Source: JAEUNJ01 sp052035955 | Lineage (GTDB): Bacteria > Pseudomonadota > Gammaproteobacteria > Burkholderiales > Rhodocyclaceae | Assembly (NCBI GenBank): GCA_052035955.1 | Contig: JBPOHD010000100.1 | Span: 1 to 20,285 of the forward strand | Reading direction: 5' to 3' | DNA: 20,285 bases | In this document: piece by piece, positions 16,528 to 20,285 of the stretch | Numbering within the stretch: the first letter of the stretch is position 1 | Layout of the letters: each line of letters begins with the position of its first letter | Program-made: the position numbers and the translations under genes | Notes under the pieces: model-generated | Database searches by the model: none | Seen by the model: the letters and a program-made list of their open reading frames with translations, nothing else | Told to the model about the DNA's origin: nothing

Positions 16528-18509
16528 GGCGCGCGATCCTCCTCCACGATCTGTTGCCGGCGGGCGAACCCGAGGAACCAATCCAGGCTGTCCGGATTGG
16601 CCATGGCATCACGGCTGGCCACCCTTTCCACGGGATGGCCGAGCAGCAGCTTCTTGATCGGCAACTCCATCTTCTTTCCGGACAAGGTACGCGGCACGGC
16701 GGGCACGGCGACGACGTCGTCGGGCACATGCCGGGCGGATAGCGCCGCGCGGATGCCGTTGCGAATCCGCCCCAGCAGGTCGTCGTCCAGTGCGTGCCCG
16801 GGCCGGAGCACGACGAACAGCAGCAGTCTCGAGGGCCGTCCCAGGTACTCCAGGTCCACCACGAGGCTGTCGAGGACCTCGGGGAGGCCTTCCACCGCCC
16901 GATACAATTCGCTCGTCCCCATGCGGATGCCATGGCGATTGATGGTGGCATCGGAACGGCCGTAAATCACGGCGCCGCCGCGGGACGTGATGCGGATCCA
17001 GTCGCCGTGCCGCCAGATGCCGGGAAACATGTCGAAGTAGCTGTCCCGGTATCGGCAGTCGCCCGGGTCATTCCAGAAACGCAGGGGCATGGACGGCATG
17101 GGTGCGGCACAGACGAGTTCGCCGACCTCGTCCGCCAGGGCTTTCCCGCCCTCATCCCAGGCCTCCACCCTGGCGCCGAGGCAGCGGCATTGCATCTCGC
17201 CGATGTACACGGGCAGCGTGGGCAGGCCGCCGACGAAGGCGCCCGCGAAGTCCGTGCCGCCAGAGATGGGCGTCAGCCAGATGTCCGGGCGGACGTGCCC
17301 GTAGATCCAGCGGTAGCCCTCCGGGGGCAAAGGCGAACCGGTGGACCCCAGGGCCCGCAGGGCGGCAAGGTCGGCCACGGCATTGGGTTCCGTGCCGGCT
17401 TTCTCGCACGCCATGTAGAAGGCGGCGCCGGCGCCGAAAAAGCTGACCCGGTTCTCGCCGACGAAGCGCCAGAGGGTCCCGTAATCGGGCCAGGCCGGGT
17501 TGCCGTCGTAGAGGCAGATCGTGGCGCCGGCGAGGAGCCCGCTGACCTGGCAGTTCCACATGATCCAGCCGGTGCTGGAATACCAGTGGAAACGGTCGTC
17601 CTGCCGCAGGTCGTTGTGCAGGACTCCCATCTTGAGCTGCTCGAGGACGATGCCGCCGTGGCCATGGACGATGGGCTTTGGAAGGCCGGTCGTCCCCGAC
17701 GAATAGACGATCCACAGCGGATGGTCGAAATCCACCGGCACCGGCGCCAGGGGAGAAGTGCGAGCGATCGCCGAGCCCCAGGAGACGCCGCCGCGGAATT
17801 GCGCGGGATCCGCTCCCGCGTCCAGGTAGGAAACGAGGACCACCCGCTCCACCGAGGGCAGGTCTTCCAGGAGTCGGGCCACCACCTGTCGGCGGTCGAA
17901 GGCCTTGCCGCCCCATCGATAGCCGTCCACCGCCACCAGGACCTTCGGGGCGATCTGCCGGAAGCGGTCGAGCACGGCCACCGGGCCCATGTCCGGCGAA
18001 CAGGCCGACCAGATGGCGCCCACGGATGCCGTGGCCAGGAAGGCGGTGGCCGCCTCCGGTATGTTGGGAAGATAGGCGGCAACCCGGTCGCCTTCCTCCA
18101 CGCCCCAGTCTTTCAGGCTGGCAGCCAGGGCGGCGACCTCGCGGCCGAGCTCCGACCAGGAGATGTCGCGGGCTGCGCCTTCCTCGTTGCGGAAAACGAT
18201 GGCCGGCCGCGCTTCGGTCGCGTGGCGGAACACCTGGTCCACGTAGTTGAGGCGGGCGCCGGGAAACCAGCGGGCACCGGGCATGGCCCGGTCGGCAAGG
18301 ACACGGTCGAAGGGAGAGGCAGCACGGATGTCGAACCAGTCCCAAAGGGCGCCCCAGAACCCTTCGAGGTCGTTCACCGACCATTGCCAAAGGGCGGCAT
18401 AGTCGGCAAATCGGAGGTCGCGCTCGCGGGCCAGCCACTCGGTGAAGGCGGTGATGCGCGCCGAAGCAACGACCGCCTGCGAAGGTTCCCATACCTTCCG
18501 GGCGTCCAT
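16524..18509 (-). CDS. Acetoacetyl-CoA synthetase (acetoacetate-CoA ligase)
   Basis: A 661-residue cytosolic enzyme of the AMP-forming acyl-CoA synthetase family that activates acetoacetate with ATP and CoA (EC 6.2.1.16), feeding ketone bodies or polyhydroxybutyrate products into acetyl-CoA metabolism. An N-terminal ACAS_N region (LWQWSVNDLEGFWGALWDWFDI) is followed by the AMP-binding signature IVYSSGTTGLPKPIVHGHGG at about 267-286, TGWIMWNCQVSGLL, and the adenylation motif YGRSDATINRHGIRMG. The catalytic Lys near 612 sits in SGKKMELPIKKLL. Length and motifs match acetoacetyl-CoA rather than acetyl-CoA synthetase. The ATG at 18509 has GAGGAGGAG upstream; an in-frame ATG at 18662 would intrude into the divergent gene. 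Its stop overlaps the PAS-GGDEF start (ATGA). Confidence 0.94.
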   Translation of the reverse strand: MDARKVWEPSQAVVASARITAFTEWLARERDLRFADYAALWQWSVNDLEGFWGALWDWFDIRAASPFDRVLADRAMPGARWFPGARLNYVDQVFRHATEARPAIVFRNEEGAARDISWSELGREVAALAASLKDWGVEEGDRVAAYLPNIPEAATAFLATASVGAIWSACSPDMGPVAVLDRFRQIAPKVLVAVDGYRWGGKAFDRRQVVARLLEDLPSVERVVLVSYLDAGADPAQFRGGVSWGSAIARTSPLAPVPVDFDHPLWIVYSSGTTGLPKPIVHGHGGIVLEQLKMGVLHNDLRQDDRFHWYSSTGWIMWNCQVSGLLAGATICLYDGNPAWPDYGTLWRFVGENRVSFFGAGAAFYMACEKAGTEPNAVADLAALRALGSTGSPLPPEGYRWIYGHVRPDIWLTPISGGTDFAGAFVGGLPTLPVYIGEMQCRCLGARVEAWDEGGKALADEVGELVCAAPMPSMPLRFWNDPGDCRYRDSYFDMFPGIWRHGDWIRITSRGGAVIYGRSDATINRHGIRMGTSELYRAVEGLPEVLDSLVVDLEYLGRPSRLLLFVVLRPGHALDDDLLGRIRNGIRAALSARHVPDDVVAVPAVPRTLSGKKMELPIKKLLLGHPVERVASRDAMANPDSLDWFLGFARRQQIVEEDRAP

Positions 18510-18596
18510 GCTCTCCTCCTCGGGTATCTTTTTTCCGATTCTATGCCAAAGGCCCGCCCGGCGCGGCCCGCGCCGGGGCTTGGGTACAATCGCCCG
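18510..18596. promoter_or_regulatory. Divergent promoter region, acetoacetyl-CoA synthetase / PBP4
   Basis: 87 bases between divergent genes. For the synthetase, the minus strand has TAGAAT (18538-18543), a -10-like box giving a leader of about 20 bases. For the PBP4 gene, the plus strand has TACAAT at 18585-18590, only six bases before the ATG at 18597. Neither has a recognisable -35 box. Confidence 0.45.
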
Positions 18597-20060
18597 ATGC
18601 CTCCACTCGCCCCGCCGCTCCGCGCGGTCCTCGTCGCCGTCGCCGGCAGCCTGGTGCTTCATGCCGCCCCTTCGCGGGCCCAGTACGAGGAACGGCTGCC
18701 GATCCCCGTCGCCCGCGCCCTCAAGGCGGCGGGGATCCCCGTGTCGGCGGTGGCCGTGGTGGTTCAGGAGGTCGACGCGGTGAATCCCCGGGTCAGTGTG
18801 AACGAGCGCCAGGCCATGAATCCGGCATCGGTGATGAAGCTGCTGATCACCTACGCCGCCCTGGAAATGCTGGGCCCCGCCTACACATGGAAGACCGAGG
18901 TCCGGGTGGTATCGGCTCCGACCGACGGCGTGCTGGCAGGGGATCTATTCCTGCGCGGCAGCGGCGACCCCAAGCTTACCGTGGAGCACTTCTGGCGGCT
19001 GTTGCGCCAGGTGCGGGCGCGGGGCATTCGCGAGATCCGCGGCGACCTGGTGCTGGACCGGACGGCCTTCGACGTCGGCGGCCACGATCCGGGTCGATTC
19101 GACGACAAGCCGCTGCGACCCTACAACGTGGGCCCGGATGCCCTGCTCGTGAACTTCAAGGCGCTGCGCCTGACACTATTGCCCGATCCGGAACGGAAGT
19201 CCGTGCCGGCGATCGCGGAACCGGCGCCGGCCAACCTGGAGATTCTCAGCCTGCTGAAGGCCGGACCCGGCGAATGCGGCGATTGGCGAGAGGCCCTGCG
19301 GGCCGACCTGACCCAACACGGCGAGGCGGCCGCACCGCGATACCGTCTGGTCCTGACCGGCAACTATGCGACGGCCTGCGGCGAAAAGACATGGAACCTG
19401 GGATTGCTGCCCCAGCACCAGTACGTCCTGGGCGTGTTTTCCGAACTCTGGTCGGGACTCGGCGGCAGCCTCGGCGGGACGGTCCGCGACGGCACCGCCC
19501 CATCCGATGCCAGGCTATGGACAACCCAGGAATCCCCTCCCCTGGCCGACGTGGTGCGAGACATCAACAAGTTCAGCAACAATGTCATGGCCCGCCAGTT
19601 GTTCCTGACCCTCGGCATGAACGGCGGCGGCACCGCCGCCAGGGCGGAGACCGCGGAGGCTGCGGTCAAGGCCTGGCTGGAGGCGAAGAACCTGCGCATG
19701 CCGGAACTGGTGATGGAGAACGGCTCGGGCCTGTCCCGTCGGGAGCGGGTGTCCGCGGAGAGCCTGGTCCGGCTGCTCGGCGCCGCCTGGAAAAGCCCGG
19801 TGATGCCGGAGTTCGTCGCGTCCCTGCCGCTGACGGCAGTCGATGGCACGATGCAGCGGCGCCTGAAGACCAATGCCGTCGCCGGCCACGCCCACATCAA
19901 GACCGGATCCCTGGAGGGTGTGAAGACGATCGCCGGTTACGTCCTCGACAAGTCAGGCCGACGGCATATCGTGGTCTTCCTCGTGAACCATCCGAACGCG
20001 GCCGCCGCCCAGGGGGCCCAGGACGCGCTGCTCCAGTGGGTCTTCGAGCGGGGAGCCTAG
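18597..20060 (+). CDS. dacB: D-alanyl-D-alanine carboxypeptidase/endopeptidase (PBP4, DacB type)
   Basis: A 487-residue periplasmic penicillin-binding protein that trims and opens peptidoglycan cross-links (peptidase family S13). Residues 1-28 form a signal peptide (LRAVLVAVAGSLVLHAAPSRA). The catalytic motifs are complete: SVMK with Ser78 and Lys81 (MNPASVMKLLITYAALE), SNN (INKFSNNVMARQL) and KTG (IKTGSLEG). The large insertion between the first two motifs is typical of PBP4. The only start that keeps the signal peptide is the ATG at 18597, which lies six bases after a TACAAT box, so the mRNA may have almost no leader. The stop overlaps the GTG of a small downstream gene (TAGTG). Many active sites of this family bind beta-lactams. 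Confidence 0.95.
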   Translation: MPPLAPPLRAVLVAVAGSLVLHAAPSRAQYEERLPIPVARALKAAGIPVSAVAVVVQEVDAVNPRVSVNERQAMNPASVMKLLITYAALEMLGPAYTWKTEVRVVSAPTDGVLAGDLFLRGSGDPKLTVEHFWRLLRQVRARGIREIRGDLVLDRTAFDVGGHDPGRFDDKPLRPYNVGPDALLVNFKALRLTLLPDPERKSVPAIAEPAPANLEILSLLKAGPGECGDWREALRADLTQHGEAAAPRYRLVLTGNYATACGEKTWNLGLLPQHQYVLGVFSELWSGLGGSLGGTVRDGTAPSDARLWTTQESPPLADVVRDINKFSNNVMARQLFLTLGMNGGGTAARAETAEAAVKAWLEAKNLRMPELVMENGSGLSRRERVSAESLVRLLGAAWKSPVMPEFVASLPLTAVDGTMQRRLKTNAVAGHAHIKTGSLEGVKTIAGYVLDKSGRRHIVVFLVNHPNAAAAQGAQDALLQWVFERGA

Positions 20061-20197
20061 TGCGCAGGTTCCTGATGCTCGGCGCCGGCTTCGGCTACAT
20101 GGTCCTGTTGATCGAGACCATCCGCGCCCTGACCGAATGGTGGCGTGGCGAGGCTGCGGGTAGTGTGCTGACTTGTGTGCAAAAGCGTCCGCGGTAG
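20060..20197 (+). CDS. Small predicted membrane peptide (45 residues), possibly interrupted
   Basis: Starts with GTG overlapping the stop of the PBP4 gene (TAGTG), with GGGGAG four bases before it, which favours translational coupling. The peptide reads MRRFLMLGAGFGYMVLLIET at its start: two Arg, then one hydrophobic helix (about 4-20), then IRALTEWWRGE and a tail. The tail after about residue 34 (SVLTCVQKRPR) falls in sequence that looks like an insertion-sequence end, so the native C-terminus may have been replaced. No family is recognised. Confidence 0.5.
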   Translation: MRRFLMLGAGFGYMVLLIETIRALTEWWRGEAAGSVLTCVQKRPR

Positions 20198-20285
20198 GAA
20201 GCGGGCGGGTGGTCATGGTAAGAGGTTGATTATCGAGATCGACCTTGAACCCCTTGGGAGGGCAAACCATGACCACGAGGAAGCG
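20164..20285 (+). mobile_element. Possible left end of an insertion sequence
   Basis: From about 20164 (TGTGCTGACTTGTG...) the sequence no longer resembles the preceding genes. It leads through about 100 bases to a strong ribosome binding site (GGGAGGG) and an ATG whose codons MTTRK recall the start of IS3-family transposase OrfA proteins. A TGTGCTGAC-like start is compatible with an IS terminus. The other end is outside the window, so neither inverted repeats nor a target duplication can be seen. Confidence 0.35.
20269..20285 (+). CDS. Start of a gene cut by the window edge, possibly transposase OrfA
   Basis: ATG at 20269 with GGGAGGG six bases upstream; only five complete codons are visible, reading MTTRK. 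This start is seen in IS3-family OrfA proteins, but the sample is far too short to prove it. The gene continues beyond the window. Confidence 0.35.

Noticed and set aside
16794..18596. Upstream extension of the PBP4 reading frame (to a 1088-residue product)
   Set aside because: The extension is antisense to the acetoacetyl-CoA synthetase gene; a clear signal peptide starts at 18597.

Overview
The window is GC-rich, densely coded bacterial DNA whose gene content points to a betaproteobacterium, probably a Rhodocyclales-like lineage (inference). The pointers are a groESL operon with a perfect CIRCE element overlapping a sigma32/sigma70-like promoter, a PEP-CTERM surface protein, a CheB-CheR-PAS fusion, a TctD/TctE-type two-component pair, and a VC_2705-type sodium:solute symporter with its DUF4212 partner. 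Nearly all coding regions look intact. The exceptions are the symporter, cut by the left edge, and a gene that starts at the right edge.

Layout. Bases 1-4607 (minus strand) hold a response regulator and sensor kinase, then a 240-base gap, then the small and large symporter subunits joined by a TAATG overlap. The regulator promoter and the symporter upstream region share a direct-repeat box (CTTACA-type half-sites, 11-base period), which suggests that the two-component system controls the transporter. Bases 4920-6299 (plus) encode a hybrid histidine kinase with no sensory domain. Bases 6375-7235 (minus) encode a less GC-rich PEP-CTERM protein with a DUF1566/Lcl-like domain. Bases 7517-9835 (minus) are the groESL unit: CIRCE/promoter, groES, groEL, a hairpin over the groEL stop codon, two copies of a 27-base palindromic repeat, and a strong intrinsic terminator.

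Bases 10147-15002 (plus) are a two-gene signalling operon with an ATGA overlap: an 889-aa CheB-CheR-PAS fusion and a 729-aa PAS-PAS hybrid kinase. Two small genes follow (42 and 75 aa). On the minus strand, acetoacetyl-CoA synthetase (16524-18509) is joined by an ATGA overlap to a PAS-GGDEF protein whose active site is degenerate (ADEAL in place of GGDEF) but which keeps an I-site-like RxxD. Divergent from it, 18597-20060 encodes a PBP4-type D-Ala-D-Ala carboxypeptidase, overlapped at its stop codon by a 45-aa membrane peptide. The last ~120 bases look like the left end of an insertion sequence with the first codons of a possible transposase.

Together the genes cover organic-acid uptake and activation (symporter, acetoacetate activation), heavy signal transduction (four kinase/regulator genes, a chemotaxis-like modification fusion, a probable c-di-GMP receptor), protein folding and cell-wall remodelling. 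The most interesting leads are the coupled synthetase/degenerate-GGDEF pair, the CheB-CheR-PAS plus hybrid kinase operon, the shared two-component box, and the structured 3' region of groEL.
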